Notes: generated from the letters alone by a model not told the origin. Positions 44,882 through 53,661 are shown, counted from the stretch's first letter. The stretch: DNA of 64,000 nt from Lysinibacillus xylanilyticus (GCF_001708185.1 NZ_MDDN01000008.1:84800-148799), one strand, 5' to 3'. Program-made: numbers and translations.

Positions 44882-46240
44882 TTATACTCTCACATGTGCA
44901 AAAAATTCTTCATAAAGTGCTTGTAAAATTTGGTTTTCAAATTCCTGTAGCACACCGAATACTAGACTTACTTCAGATGAACCTTGATTAATCATCTCAA
45001 TATTTGCACCTGTTTTTGAAATGGCCGTTGCAGCACGTGCCGCTAAACCTGTATTATTACGCATGCCTTCACCTACGATAACAATCATAGAGAAACCATG
45101 ACGCATTTGCACATCATCTGCATGTAATTCATGTTTCACACGAGAAAGAATACGCGCTTCATTTTCTGGTGTTATTTGATTTGAACGCATAATGACAGAA
45201 ATATCGTCTAAACCAGACGGTGTATGTTCATAAGAAATATTTTCGTCTTCTAAAATTTGTAGAAGCTTACGTCCAAAGCCTACTTCACGATTCATCAAGT
45301 ACTTTGACACATATAAAGTTGAAAAACCACTGTCTGCCGAGATACCTGTAACTGGACGACCTGTTGCAGGACGACTTGGTACGATACGAGTACCTGGGGC
45401 TGATGGATTATTTGTATTTTTTATGTTAACTGGCACCCCAATCTTATAGACAGGCATTAATGCTTCATCATGGAACACTGAAAAGCCTGCATAGGATAAT
45501 TCGCGCATTTCGCGATACGTAATTTCTTTAATTTCCACTGGATCATTCACGACTTTCGGATTCGCGGAGAACACACAATCCACATCCGTAAAGTTTTCAT
45601 AAAGCTCTGCCTCAACAGCTGCTGCTAAAATAGAGCCTGTAATATCAGAGCCACCGCGGTCAAATGTTCGCAATATGCCCGCTTTAGTGTAACCGAAGAA
45701 ACCTGGGAACACAATAATTTCTTTTGTATTTTTTAGAGGTGCTAAATTTGCATAAGCCTCTGGTAAAGCAAACGTGCGTTCAGGTAAATCATTGACCACT
45801 AAACCATCTTTCGGACTTACGTAACGAGCCGGCATACCGATAGAATTGAAATACGCTGCGATTAACTTCGCGTTATTATCTTCCCCTGCTGCTTTAATGC
45901 TATCGATAAATAATTCTTCATTTGATTTATCACCTTGCACACGTTCACGTAAATCTTCAGCTATCACGCCACAAATTGTATGATCTAACTGCAAACCATC
46001 TGCAATCGCCTTAAAACGATTCACAACGGTTTGCACTTTCTCTTCAACATCTTCTTTTTTTAATGCTGCCATTGCTAAATTAATTAATAAATCAGTTACC
46101 TTTATATCGTCACCGGAGCGTTTCCCTGGTGCAGAAACGGCTACGATTTTACGTGCCGGATTAGATTTTACAATGTTTGCTACTTTTTGAATTTGTTCTG
46201 CACTTGCTACAGATGTTCCACCAAATTTACATACGATCAT
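44882..46240 (-). CDS. lysC: aspartate kinase
   Basis: 452 residues from ATG 46240. KFGGTS at 5-10 (substrate/ATP site), VVAVSAPGKRSGDDIKVTDLLI, the regulatory RTFDRGGSDITGSILAAA loop, then two ACT domains (about 300-450) ending with GANIEMINQGSSEVSLVFGV, the effector site. It phosphorylates aspartate, opening the Lys/Thr/Met/DAP route. Its length and internal motifs match the YclM (AK III) type that responds to lysine and threonine. Monocistronic here. No lysine riboswitch is visible upstream. Confidence 0.92.
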   Translation of the reverse strand: MIVCKFGGTSVASAEQIQKVANIVKSNPARKIVAVSAPGKRSGDDIKVTDLLINLAMAALKKEDVEEKVQTVVNRFKAIADGLQLDHTICGVIAEDLRERVQGDKSNEELFIDSIKAAGEDNNAKLIAAYFNSIGMPARYVSPKDGLVVNDLPERTFALPEAYANLAPLKNTKEIIVFPGFFGYTKAGILRTFDRGGSDITGSILAAAVEAELYENFTDVDCVFSANPKVVNDPVEIKEITYREMRELSYAGFSVFHDEALMPVYKIGVPVNIKNTNNPSAPGTRIVPSRPATGRPVTGISADSGFSTLYVSKYLMNREVGFGRKLLQILEDENISYEHTPSGLDDISVIMRSNQITPENEARILSRVKHELHADDVQMRHGFSMIVIVGEGMRNNTGLAARAATAISKTGANIEMINQGSSEVSLVFGVLQEFENQILQALYEEFFAHVRV

Positions 46241-46295
46241 ATCTATCAAATCCTAACTTTTTAAATTAATTGTATTCCCCCACAAAACAATTGAA

Positions 46296-46310
46296 TGTAC
46301 ACAGTGTACA
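46296..46310. promoter_or_regulatory. perfect palindrome in the lysC promoter region
   Basis: TGTACAC-A-GTGTACA: 7-bp arms, 1-nt centre, about 60 nt upstream of lysC, adjoining a TACAAT (minus strand) that may be the -10. It has the form of a dimer-binding operator; the binding protein is unknown. Confidence 0.45.
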
Positions 46311-46843
46311 AATTATCGCTCTCTACGTCAATACAATTTAAAAAATTCACGCAATTTACCGATAGAATATGGACAATTTCCGCACTGTTTGATTTATTAT
46401 ACGGATTTCATATGAAATAGTTAAGGTTTTTACAAAAATTTTTTGTAGAATTCACATAATCGTACAAATCTTTGTCTGAACTAGCTTAAATCATCTAAAT
46501 TACAGGATTTAAGTAATCAATTTTAGCGATAAAACATGCCAATTTGAACCAACTTAACCCCGTCATTTAACAATTTTTTTGCAGCCAATTTTTCCTTCTA
46601 TATTGTTTCCAATTTGAATGAAATGAAATTAACTTTCTTCTATATTAATTAATGAAAACGCTTCCTTGTTATCATATGCAGAAAAAATTGTGATGTTTGT
46701 GCTATTCGCGATTGCTGAAAGTCGCTCACTCTTCAAGTTGATTCACCTGTTTTGCTTGTTATTTGTTCTCCTTTCGCGGATGTTCTCCCCCTGCGTAGAA
46801 GGGCACTTATGTTGACAATCCTTTTGGAGGATAAAGAGCTTAT
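46311..46843. other. 533-base gap
   Basis: AT-rich with no credible gene or RNA seen on either strand. The right 100 bp before element C contain GGAGG and short Lys/Arg-rich frames that are shadows of the repeat. Confidence 0.5.
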
Positions 46844-47335
46844 CACCAAGACGTGTAGTTGATTTTGTTCCGACTGGGCGCTTTTTTTGTTGCTGTCGTT
46901 GCACTTTCGCACAGATAAAACATTTGCCGCTGACGCTTCGCTTTCGCACAGATAAACCATTTGCCGCTGACGCTTCGCTTTCGCGCAGAAAAAACATTGT
47001 TGCTGTCGCTTCGCTTTCGCACAGAGCAAGGCTTCCTGGGGGCGTCCGATGAGCCGCTTGGGCCAACAGATGTTTTTTGCGCGAAAGCGTAGTGCAAACG
47101 TAGCGGCAGCAGAAGGATGTTTTTTTGCGCGAAAGCGTAGTGCTAACGTAGCGGCAGCAGCAGGATGTTTTTTGCGCGAAAGCGTAGTGCTAACGTTGCG
47201 GCAGCAGAGGGTTTTGTTTGTGCGAAAGCGCAGCGACAGCAACAGCACCGATGTTGGTCACGAAGGAGTCACCCAGCCTTCACTCCAATCAACTTATATA
47301 CTAGGCGTACGTCTTAACAAATGTCATCCACAACT
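46844..47335. repeat. dispersed repeat element C, two arrays, minus orientation
   Basis: This 492-bp element is a minus-oriented relative of element D. Left part: four minus-strand units of 36/37 nt (starts 47022, 46986, 46949, 46912). Right part: four plus-strand units of 46-48 nt (47079, 47127, 47174, 47220). The right array lies between CCAACAGATG (47063-47072) and CGATGTTGG (47249-47257), i.e. within the loop of a hairpin that is intact and short in elements A and D. Outer ends match element D: AAGTTGTGGATGACATTTG and CCAAGACGTGTAG. Frames through it are open but change with each 37-nt unit. Confidence 0.8.
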
Positions 47336-47354
47336 TGATCAGCCAGATAAAGCT

Positions 47355-47409
47355 AAAAAAACCACCCTTAAAATGTCCATTACATAATGGTCCATTATAG
47401 GATGGTTTT
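47355..47409 (-). terminator. intrinsic terminator of the AlkC/AlkD-like gene
   Basis: AAAACCACCC pairs with GGATGGTTTT (one G-T) around an inner CCATT/AATGG stem, followed on the minus strand by T-rich DNA. Confidence 0.65.
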
Positions 47410-47431
47410 GATTATATATTTTGTACAAACA

Positions 47432-48259
47432 TTATTTCCCTTTCACTATTGTTCTTTGAGCTTTTTTAATAATTCTCTCAGTTGCCTTAGTTGGAGAATC
47501 CTTTTGCCATTCATCACAAAGGTTTATTACCCACTCTGGTTGAGTTTTGCTAGCATCATTTAACCAGTTGCCGACAGAATCTTGAACATACTTTGACGAA
47601 TCTGATTGTAGCAAATTTAGGATAGGAAGTACGATTTGTGGTTCTTGCTTTAATCTTTCAATATGCTTTGTCCATACCCCGCGAGGACGGATTGATTCTA
47701 AACTGAACCTACGAATGTTTTCATCTTCGCTTTTCGCCCACTCCGTTAACAAGTCTACACTTTCCTCTACATTTTCTGAAAGGTCTTCCCTAATTGACAT
47801 CCAAGCAATTTCTCGTACACCAAAATGATGATCTGCTGCGAAAGATCGGGTATACAACAATTTCTCTTCTAAAGAATGATCGTTGTTTTTATTCATAAAT
47901 GCTGCCCAACATCGGACAGTATCAGATACATGTTGGGAGCATAGTTTGATTACATCCTCTTTTTTAGTCGCACTTTCATTAACCACGACTGTGTCTAATA
48001 AACCACCTATTAAACGTATAGCCTTCATTCCCGTTTCAACTTTTTGCTTCTCTATCTCAGTTAAAATAATTTCCAACTCTTCTTCTAGCCCCATTGTTGG
48101 TAGAACATTTTTGACTAAAGAAATATGGTTAACAGCTTGCCATTCCGTTAAATTAACACTCTCGATTCGGCCTTGATTCAACAACGCTAAAACGTCATTA
48201 GGGATATCGCTAGCCTTCCTAGCTCCCTTTCTATTTAAAACATCTTCTTTTACAACCAT
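47432..48259 (-). CDS. HEAT-repeat DNA alkylation repair protein (YhaZ/AlkC-like)
   Basis: 275 residues, all helical, in HEAT-like pairs. HHFGVREIAWMSIREDLSEN, ENIRRFSLESIRPRGVWTKHIERLK and SSKYVQDSVGNWLNDASKTQPEWVINLCDEW are the conserved features of the AlkC/YhaZ branch, which removes bulky alkylated bases without base flipping. GGGGGTG precedes the ATG. It lies inside the segment bracketed by the two inverted repeat elements, with a second DNA repair gene (tag) elsewhere in the window. Confidence 0.8.
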   Translation of the reverse strand: MVVKEDVLNRKGARKASDIPNDVLALLNQGRIESVNLTEWQAVNHISLVKNVLPTMGLEEELEIILTEIEKQKVETGMKAIRLIGGLLDTVVVNESATKKEDVIKLCSQHVSDTVRCWAAFMNKNNDHSLEEKLLYTRSFAADHHFGVREIAWMSIREDLSENVEESVDLLTEWAKSEDENIRRFSLESIRPRGVWTKHIERLKQEPQIVLPILNLLQSDSSKYVQDSVGNWLNDASKTQPEWVINLCDEWQKDSPTKATERIIKKAQRTIVKGK

Positions 48260-48482
48260 TTCACACCCCCTGAAATTAATGGAAAAATCCTAGAAATTAT
48301 TAGAATGTCTCTTTCTATATTATTTTCTCTTACAAATTATTTCCACTGTTTTCCTCTATTAAAAATGAAGCACTGGACAAAAACACCATCACCTTTCAGA
48401 AAAATCCCTTTAGATTGAAACTAAATGCTCATAGCAAAAATTTCTATTTTTTTTAGAATAAGTATTGAAAGGAGATGATACT

Positions 48483-48836
48483 TTGTCAAACTTCTTTAGC
48501 AAATATTCAAAATATGTAATACTACTCATTTTTATATTTGAAATAATTTATTTTGGCATTCCGGATTATGTAAAACCTGTGTTTGTTTATGAGTATCTTG
48601 TATTTTTCGGAATAGCTTATTTCTTTGCTATTCTTCAAGATTTTTTTAATCCAAGTGAAAGAACAGATATATTACTTCGAGTAGCCATCATCATTAGTTC
48701 GATCGTCATGTTTATTACATCAATCTACTATAAAGCCACGTTCTCGGTTGCTTTTTCTGTAATAATGTTCGTTGCGATTAGTTTCTCATTACATTTAGCA
48801 ATCAAGCATAACAAAAAAAACAAGCAACAGGATTAA
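48483..48836 (+). CDS. small membrane protein
   Basis: 117 residues from a TTG that follows GAAAGGAGATGATACT. Four hydrophobic helices, with a basic tail KHNKKNKQQD, suggest a multi-pass inner membrane protein. No catalytic motif and no recognised family. Divergent from the repair gene. Confidence 0.5.
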   Translation: MSNFFSKYSKYVILLIFIFEIIYFGIPDYVKPVFVYEYLVFFGIAYFFAILQDFFNPSERTDILLRVAIIISSIVMFITSIYYKATFSVAFSVIMFVAISFSLHLAIKHNKKNKQQD

Positions 48837-49265
48837 TACCTTTTGCTTGTTTAACTTGGTGATTGTTATAGTGAAAAATTTAAGGTTGCGATCGTTACGG
48901 GCAGTTAATACGGGATAAGGTCCTCCACCCAATTACAGGATAAAACCGAGATAGTCTACAACTTCCTAATTCTTCCGATAGTACATGATCCACATTCTCC
49001 CTTGCAACCAATTAACAGGATAACGTGATGGCAGAATGCATAACTGCTGAAGATATTATTGTTAGTTTTCCACGAAAACCAACAATTGGAAAGCGTTCTT
49101 TAGGCATTGACCTCCTCACTATTTGAATACTATCTCAATTCGATACTGTTATCGAGTGGCTTGATAGAGTCACCTATGATACGATTACCAAATAAACAAC
49201 TTTATTTGGTTTTTATTAACTTTAGTGAAATCAAGTGAATAACAATATAAAAGGATGATAGTCAA
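48837..49265. other. 429-base gap with a CGGGCAGTTAAT-type repeat
   Basis: Contains TTACGGGCAGTTAATACGGGAT (about 48896-48917), related to the palindromic element near 44.8 kb, and CAATTAACAGGATAA. A short frame reading MAECITAEDIIVSFPRKPTI is probably a gene relic. Confidence 0.4.
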
Positions 49266-50219
49266 TTGAGTAACGAACAAAATAAAAGTAAATTTATATA
49301 CACATATGTACATCATGTTGACGAATACGATTTGTGTAGAATGGAGATGCGTTCATTTTTTAGTTTTGATTCCCAATCAAACTATATAATAAGCAATGTT
49401 AAAATTGATCCAAGCCGTAGCCCTTTTATACAAGAGAGACTTGAAGTGCTATATGAAGATAATAGCGTAGAGAACATCATGACAATGGTGAAGGATACAA
49501 ACATAAATGAAGCAACTTTTAAAGTGGTTTGTTTAAATAATATGGATATAGGTGAAACGAAGAAAATCCCTCAATCAGAGCGTAGATTGTTAGAACGTGA
49601 GATAGGATTATGTATAGATGGAGAACCAGATCTAAATCATCCTGAAACTATATTTGGTCTTATTTTAATAGATGGAATTTGGTATTTTGGAAAGCATTCG
49701 AAGAGTGAATCCATTTGGCGTAAACATTTACACAAGCCAAACAGTTATTCAACGGCACTTAGCACTAGAGTTGCTCGCGCTGTAGCGAATATCGCCGTTC
49801 CCCAGCCTCAAAATATTCGTGCAATCGACCCTTGTTGTGGTATAGGGACAGTGGTAATTGAAGCCCTTTCTATGGGAATTAATATGGAAGGGCGAGATAT
49901 ATATTACAATGTTTGTAAAGGTTCCCGCGAAAACATCGCTTATTTTGGGTTAACAGGTAACATTACAGTAGGTCCAATCTCAGAAGTAACGGAGCACTAC
50001 GATGTCGCCATAATTGATTTACCATATAACTTGTTTACGCATTCATCACCAGAAGATCAATTTGATATTATTAAACATGCTCGTCGGATTGCCGATACGG
50101 TAGTTGTCGTTACAATTGAAACAATTGATGACATGATAGAAGATGCAGGTTTTATTATAAAAGATCGATGCGTTGCTAAAAAACAATCGTTTTTACGCCA
50201 GATTCTATTATGTAAATAA
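49266..50219 (+). CDS. TRM11/UPF0020-like SAM-dependent methyltransferase
   Basis: 317 residues from a TTG with AAAAGGATGATAG upstream. The N-terminal 120 residues form an accessory domain; residues 160-260 hold the catalytic part: STRVARAVANIA, motif I DPCCGIGTVVIEAL (188-201) and the DLPYN catalytic loop (251-255), a variant of N/DPPY used for amino-group methylation of guanosine. tRNA is the usual substrate in this group. Bracketed by elements C and D. Confidence 0.8.
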   Translation: MSNEQNKSKFIYTYVHHVDEYDLCRMEMRSFFSFDSQSNYIISNVKIDPSRSPFIQERLEVLYEDNSVENIMTMVKDTNINEATFKVVCLNNMDIGETKKIPQSERRLLEREIGLCIDGEPDLNHPETIFGLILIDGIWYFGKHSKSESIWRKHLHKPNSYSTALSTRVARAVANIAVPQPQNIRAIDPCCGIGTVVIEALSMGINMEGRDIYYNVCKGSRENIAYFGLTGNITVGPISEVTEHYDVAIIDLPYNLFTHSSPEDQFDIIKHARRIADTVVVVTIETIDDMIEDAGFIIKDRCVAKKQSFLRQILLCK

Positions 50220-50247
50220 AAGCACGTACCTTCTATCATTATAGAAG

Positions 50248-50297
50248 AAAGTAAACCTACTCACAGCTTGCAATGCGGAGGCGGTTTACTTTTTTTG
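50248..50297 (+). terminator. intrinsic terminator of the methyltransferase gene
   Basis: AAAGTAAACC and GGTTTACTTT form a 10-bp stem followed by a T run. Confidence 0.8.
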
Positions 50298-50360
50298 TCC
50301 ATATGTATAGAAGGATACAAATTTATCAAATAATAAACAACTTGACCCCCTCACTAAGAA

Positions 50361-50560
50361 CTATATATTGATTACTCGGAGACCATAGAATACTGCAAAG
50401 GCATCACGAATAATAAATAGTGCTAGTACGCCGATTCCACCCAATACACCTGCTAGTATAAATATTGCGAAAGAAGCAAAATATAAACTTTTCTTTTTTT
50501 GAAGAATACAAACCCAAAAATATTTGCAATAACATTAAAAAAGACCATAAATAGGCTCAT
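50361..50560 (-). pseudogene. small membrane protein gene, frameshifted, abutting element D
   Basis: The minus frame from ATG 50560 gives SLFMVFFNVIANIFGFVFFKK. One base out of phase it continues SLYFASFAIFILAGVLGGIG and VLALFIIRDAFAVFYGL to a stop at 50361. The break falls in the T4/T7 runs at 50490-50501. The start codon touches the left terminal repeat of element D, which has replaced any natural ribosome site. A two-helix membrane protein that is probably dead. Confidence 0.6.
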
Positions 50561-51033
50561 CACCAAAAGTTGTGGATGACATTTGTTAAAACATATACTA
50601 TATAAATAAGTTGATTGGAGTGGAGGCTGGGTGACTCCTTGGGGATCAGCGGTAGAGGAACGAAGGCTAAGAGCATCACGTCCTGTGATAACGCCTTCGT
50701 AACCTACATCGTGTAGGCCCGAGACCCTGGAGCGAGCAACGCGAGTGAAGCGGCTCATCGGACGCCCCCAGGAAGCTCTGCTCTGCGCGAAAGCGAAGCG
50801 TCAGCGGCAATGTTTTATCTGTGCGAAAGCGAAGCGGCAGCAACAAATGTTTTATCTGTGCGAAAGCGAAGCGGCAGCAACAAATGTTTTATCTGCGCGA
50901 AAGCGAAGCGGCAGCGGCAATGTTTTATCTGTGCGAAAGCGAAGCGGCAGCAACAAATGTTTTATCTGCGCGAAAGCGAAGCGGCAGCGGCAAAGCGACC
51001 AGTCGGAACGGAAATCAACCACACGTTTTGGTG
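50561..51033. repeat. dispersed repeat element D, six-unit array with terminal inverted repeats
   Basis: 473 bp. Ends: CACCAAAAGTTGTGG and CCACACGTTTTGGTG (13 of 15 complementary). Inside, in order: a GTTGATTGGAGTGGAGGCT module shared with element C; hairpins ATCAC-GTCCT-GTGAT and CCTACA-TCG-TGTAGG shared with element A; GGCTCATCGGACGCCCCCA; then six tandem units of 36 or 37 nt (starts 50785, 50821, 50858, 50895, 50931, 50968), each beginning GYGCGAAAGCG. No frame is kept across the units. MITE- or BIME-like. Confidence 0.85.
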
Positions 51034-51207
51034 TTGAACCCATAAATAGTTAAAATGGAAAAAATTCACTGTCTCTTTTCAAAATTAAATGTGAGGTTAT
51101 TATTAACAATCAATCTTTATTATAAAACTACATCTAAAATTTAATTGTAAAATTATGCGGATAAAAAATCATCTTTCACTCACACTAATGGTGGAGGTGA
51201 GATGATA

Positions 51208-51363
51208 ATGGGTAATAATAAACATAAAAATAATAAAACTCAAGACAACAAAAAACAGCAGAATCAAAATCAAAATGCTAACAGAGAGCGTAAAAATAAA
51301 AACAGAGAAGAGTTCGCTGAGGAAGTAGACTTCAGTAATATTCAAAATGAAAATAAACGTTAG
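51208..51363 (+). CDS. small Asn/Lys/Gln-rich hydrophilic protein
   Basis: 51 residues from ATG 51208, 7 nt after GGAGGTGA. Half the residues are N, K or Q (NKHKNNKTQDNKKQQNQNQN), ending EEFAEEVDFSNIQNENKR. The length, composition and an EFAxE motif recall minor small acid-soluble or other spore-core proteins, but no family is certain. A GC-rich stem follows (51392-51440). Confidence 0.55.
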   Translation: MGNNKHKNNKTQDNKKQQNQNQNANRERKNKNREEFAEEVDFSNIQNENKR

Positions 51364-51559
51364 TTGTAAAATCAAAAATTAATTTTTGAACTACCCCCCA
51401 ATATTCACTTTAGAAAAAGGTGTGTATGGGGGCTTTTCTTATTCTGTAAAAACATCCACCCATGATCCATCTCCTTCAATTTCTTAATGCACAAAAAAAC
51501 CGGAAATAATTCCGGGCTAATCACCATTTACTTCCAGATGAAATTCTTCGTCGTTAACA

Positions 51560-52174
51560 TTAGCTCTGTGTGGCGTCTACGGTTATGTAAGTATTGCTAT
51601 ACAGAAGCATATTAATATTTTTTACATTCCACAATTTCTTAAATTCATTAATAGGAACTTTTCGATTATAGCTATTGTTATCATTATTACAATTCACCAG
51701 TTGCCTTAATGATTCTGAAAGGTAGAAATACTCCTTGTCATATCCTACGACAGGGACAAAGTGCAAATTATTACGATCCTTATGTACTCTAATAAAGACA
51801 ATAACAGGAGTTCCTTTACTAACTTCGTACTTTAATGTATTGATATTTCCTTTATAATAGTTTGTTTTAAATCCCTTTTTTCTTAACACCGTACGAATTC
51901 CCTTTGGATATACATTACCTGACCTCACTTTACTAGGAAAATTAGTATATAACTCTTCACCATCTGCCTCCATTCCAAAATGACGCAACACATATGCTGT
52001 TGAAAATGCTGCACATTCCCTTTTGTTTTGACTATCTATCCTATTATTTCGTTTAATGAGATAGTTAGCCGGATAATCTCTTTTTCGTAAAACAGGTATG
52101 GGTAATGTCATTAAATATGCATTAATGATCGTTGATATAATAATCCATAAAATAGCTGTTCTAATTATAAACAT
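51560..52174 (-). CDS. C39-like cysteine peptidase, membrane-anchored
   Basis: ATG 52174 with GGGGGGAAGTAGT upstream gives 204 residues. A hydrophobic N-terminal helix (3-24) anchors it. Cys54 in KRECAAFSTAYVLRHFG, His138 in NNLHFVPVVGYD and KEYFYLSES reproduce the papain-like C39 core (Cys...His...Asp/Asn). C39 peptidases cut double-Gly leaders when fused to ABC exporters; stand-alone forms like this one have unknown substrates. No exporter is adjacent. Confidence 0.7.
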   Translation of the reverse strand: MFIIRTAILWIIISTIINAYLMTLPIPVLRKRDYPANYLIKRNNRIDSQNKRECAAFSTAYVLRHFGMEADGEELYTNFPSKVRSGNVYPKGIRTVLRKKGFKTNYYKGNINTLKYEVSKGTPVIVFIRVHKDRNNLHFVPVVGYDKEYFYLSESLRQLVNCNNDNNSYNRKVPINEFKKLWNVKNINMLLYSNTYITVDATQS

Positions 52175-52257
52175 ACTACTTCCCCCCATTGTTTTGCGTC
52201 CATATGCAACAATATTTTAAGTCCTTCTTTCACTAAACTGCGCCGTTAGCACAAGAA

Positions 52258-52323
52258 GCGATTGCTTTAATTGAACAATCGCCCCCGTTAATGAAAAAGC
52301 ATTCCTGCTTATAACAGAAATGC
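52258..52323 (-). terminator. hairpins ending the secreted-protein gene
   Basis: GCATTTCTG/CAGGAATGC (9 bp, one G-T; 52299-52323) followed by TTTTT on the minus strand. Then GCGATTG/CAATCGC at 52258-52282. The first is a complete intrinsic terminator; the second belongs to a common intergenic palindrome. Confidence 0.75.
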
Positions 52324-52339
52324 AACCTTATTTTAACAA

Positions 52340-52714
52340 TTATTTTTCTTTCATAAAAAAGAAACCTGTTCCATTTTCCTGTGTTACAAATCCTTCTTTA
52401 ACGGACATTTTTTCCACCATTTTTTGTTCCTCTGCTGTGATTACAGTAGTAATATCCTTTCTTTCAGTTGGGTCCCCTTTTACAAAAAAGAAGCCTGTTC
52501 CATTTCCTTGTGGTACAAACCCCTTTTTAGTCGGCAGATTTTCTACCATATTTTGTTCTTCTTTTGTTATAACCGTAGTAATGTCTGTTTGTTTTGAAGC
52601 AACTACTGTTTGTTCTGCTGCTGATACCTTTATGCTTTGCAAGTCTTTTGCAAAACCAAATGTTAATGCTAAAACTCCTGTTAAACCAAAGGCTAAGACT
52701 AACTTCCTTTTCAT
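52340..52714 (-). CDS. secreted protein with two internal 36-residue repeats
   Basis: 124 residues. An N-terminal signal peptide (about 1-33, MKRKLVLAFGLTGVLALTFG) is followed by two near-identical segments, 44-79 and 87-122. Each reads DITTVIT-EEQ-MVE, then a GFV-Q--NGTGFFF ending. The repeats differ in about nine positions and are 43 residues apart. Each ends in an aromatic, glycine-rich hairpin. TGGAGGTTTTTAT precedes the ATG. No known family; a wall-binding or peptide-like secreted factor is possible. Confidence 0.6.
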   Translation of the reverse strand: MKRKLVLAFGLTGVLALTFGFAKDLQSIKVSAAEQTVVASKQTDITTVITKEEQNMVENLPTKKGFVPQGNGTGFFFVKGDPTERKDITTVITAEEQKMVEKMSVKEGFVTQENGTGFFFMKEK

Positions 52715-53018
52715 ATAAAAACCTCCATTTATTTTTAATTCGCAACAATAACATATTTTACCACAAATGAATCTATATTACTTTATAACTTTTTCTTGGA
52801 CTAATCTGCGCTTTTCGTCTAAGAAAAAAATGGCTCTACCCCATTTTGAAGTAAAGCACCAATCGTTGAACATCACTCTTTAATTTCAGTTACAGTAACC
52901 CCATCAGTTTTTATATCAAATGTTAAAAAGTGCGTTCATCTATATTTCATTAACACCTTTATCTTCTCTTAGTATAAAATTACATCCGGAAATATTTCAA
53001 TAATATTAATGTCCATAA
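52715..53018. other. gap with a short gene relic
   Basis: On the minus strand a piece reading FLTFDIKTDGVTVTEIKE with a stop near 52880 looks like the tail of a lost gene; nothing else is seen. Confidence 0.3.
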
Positions 53019-53061
53019 AAAATCACCTCATCTCTATAAAGAATAGGTATGAGGTGATTTT
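53019..53061 (-). terminator. intrinsic terminator
   Basis: AAAATCACCTCAT pairs perfectly (13 bp) with a 17-nt loop. It ends the zinc-ribbon gene. Confidence 0.8.
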
Positions 53062-53095
53062 AATCAAGACGCCAACTTCTCTTTTGGCACTTCGT

Positions 53096-53305
53096 TTAGC
53101 GAGACTCTTTTGGTGGTTGGCAGACGTCACATTTACGTTGATTTTTATTTTTAAATTTTGTAAATGTTTTTTCAAAGTTGCTACCACATGCACATTTTAA
53201 TAGTAACTTTTGAGAAAAACCGTGATATTCCGTCGTTAGCAACTTACTTTCCGAATTATTCTCAACAAATTCTTTAATTTTTTCAATCGTCCATTTTTTA
53301 TTCAA
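53096..53305 (-). CDS. small zinc-ribbon-like protein
   Basis: 69 residues from a TTG with AGAGGTGTAAGAGA upstream. An N-terminal helix pair (KKWTIEKIKEFVENN) leads to LLLKCACGSNFEKTFTKFKNKNQRKCDVC: two CxC/CxxC knuckles 20 residues apart, suitable for one zinc. Similar short modules occur in phage and homing-endonuclease-associated proteins. DNA or RNA binding is plausible but unproven. It has its own terminator. Confidence 0.55.
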   Translation of the reverse strand: MNKKWTIEKIKEFVENNSESKLLTTEYHGFSQKLLLKCACGSNFEKTFTKFKNKNQRKCDVCQPPKESR

Positions 53306-53529
53306 TCTCTTACACCTCTATATTTTATCTCTATGCGGAGGCTTTCTTGGCATCCGTTCAGTTATAAGGAAAAGTCTTCATTACCTTAAGTTCCTCATTA
53401 TAACATGAGCTGGTATATAATTAAACAGATTGAAAATATCGTATTTGACTAACATCCTTTTACAAACATTAATATATCAACGGATTCAACCACTTTATGA
53501 TGAAGTAAACATATTCCCCTCATTTTATT

Positions 53530-53658
53530 AATGACGGTATTTCTAATGTAACAAGTGCCTTCTTCCAGAAATTCGGAAAGTCTTACGTACACTCTAAAAA
53601 GAACTATTCTGCTGGTCCTTCACCAATAAATTATGCAATCAAATTTCCTGCTGTTTGA
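53530..53658 (+). pseudogene. C-terminal fragment of an unidentified protein
   Basis: The plus frame NDGISNVTSAFFQKFGKSYVHS... ends with INYAIKFPAV and a stop. An upstream piece in another frame (QRIQPLYDEVNIFP) appears to continue it after a frameshift. No start, no ribosome site. Family not recognised. Confidence 0.4.
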
Positions 53659-53661
53659 CGA

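Noticed and set aside
46250..46500. Lysine riboswitch upstream of lysC
   Set aside because: I do not find the L-box core sequences; only an AT-rich stretch and a short palindrome are present.
46900..47250. CRISPR array
   Set aside because: Unit spacing is regular, but the whole unit is conserved, with no variable spacers, and no cas genes are in the window.
46733..47387. Lys/Arg/Ser-rich ORFs of 80-170 residues over element C
   Set aside because: All frames are open because the repeat units lack stops. Unit lengths of 36, 37 and 46-48 nt do not keep a frame, and there are no ribosome sites. They are shadows of the repeat.
50745..51053. Three overlapping plus-strand ORFs (KRSGSN, CESEAAAT, AKAKRQ repeats) in element D
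   Set aside because: Same argument: three frames read the same array and the 36/37 alternation moves the text between frames.
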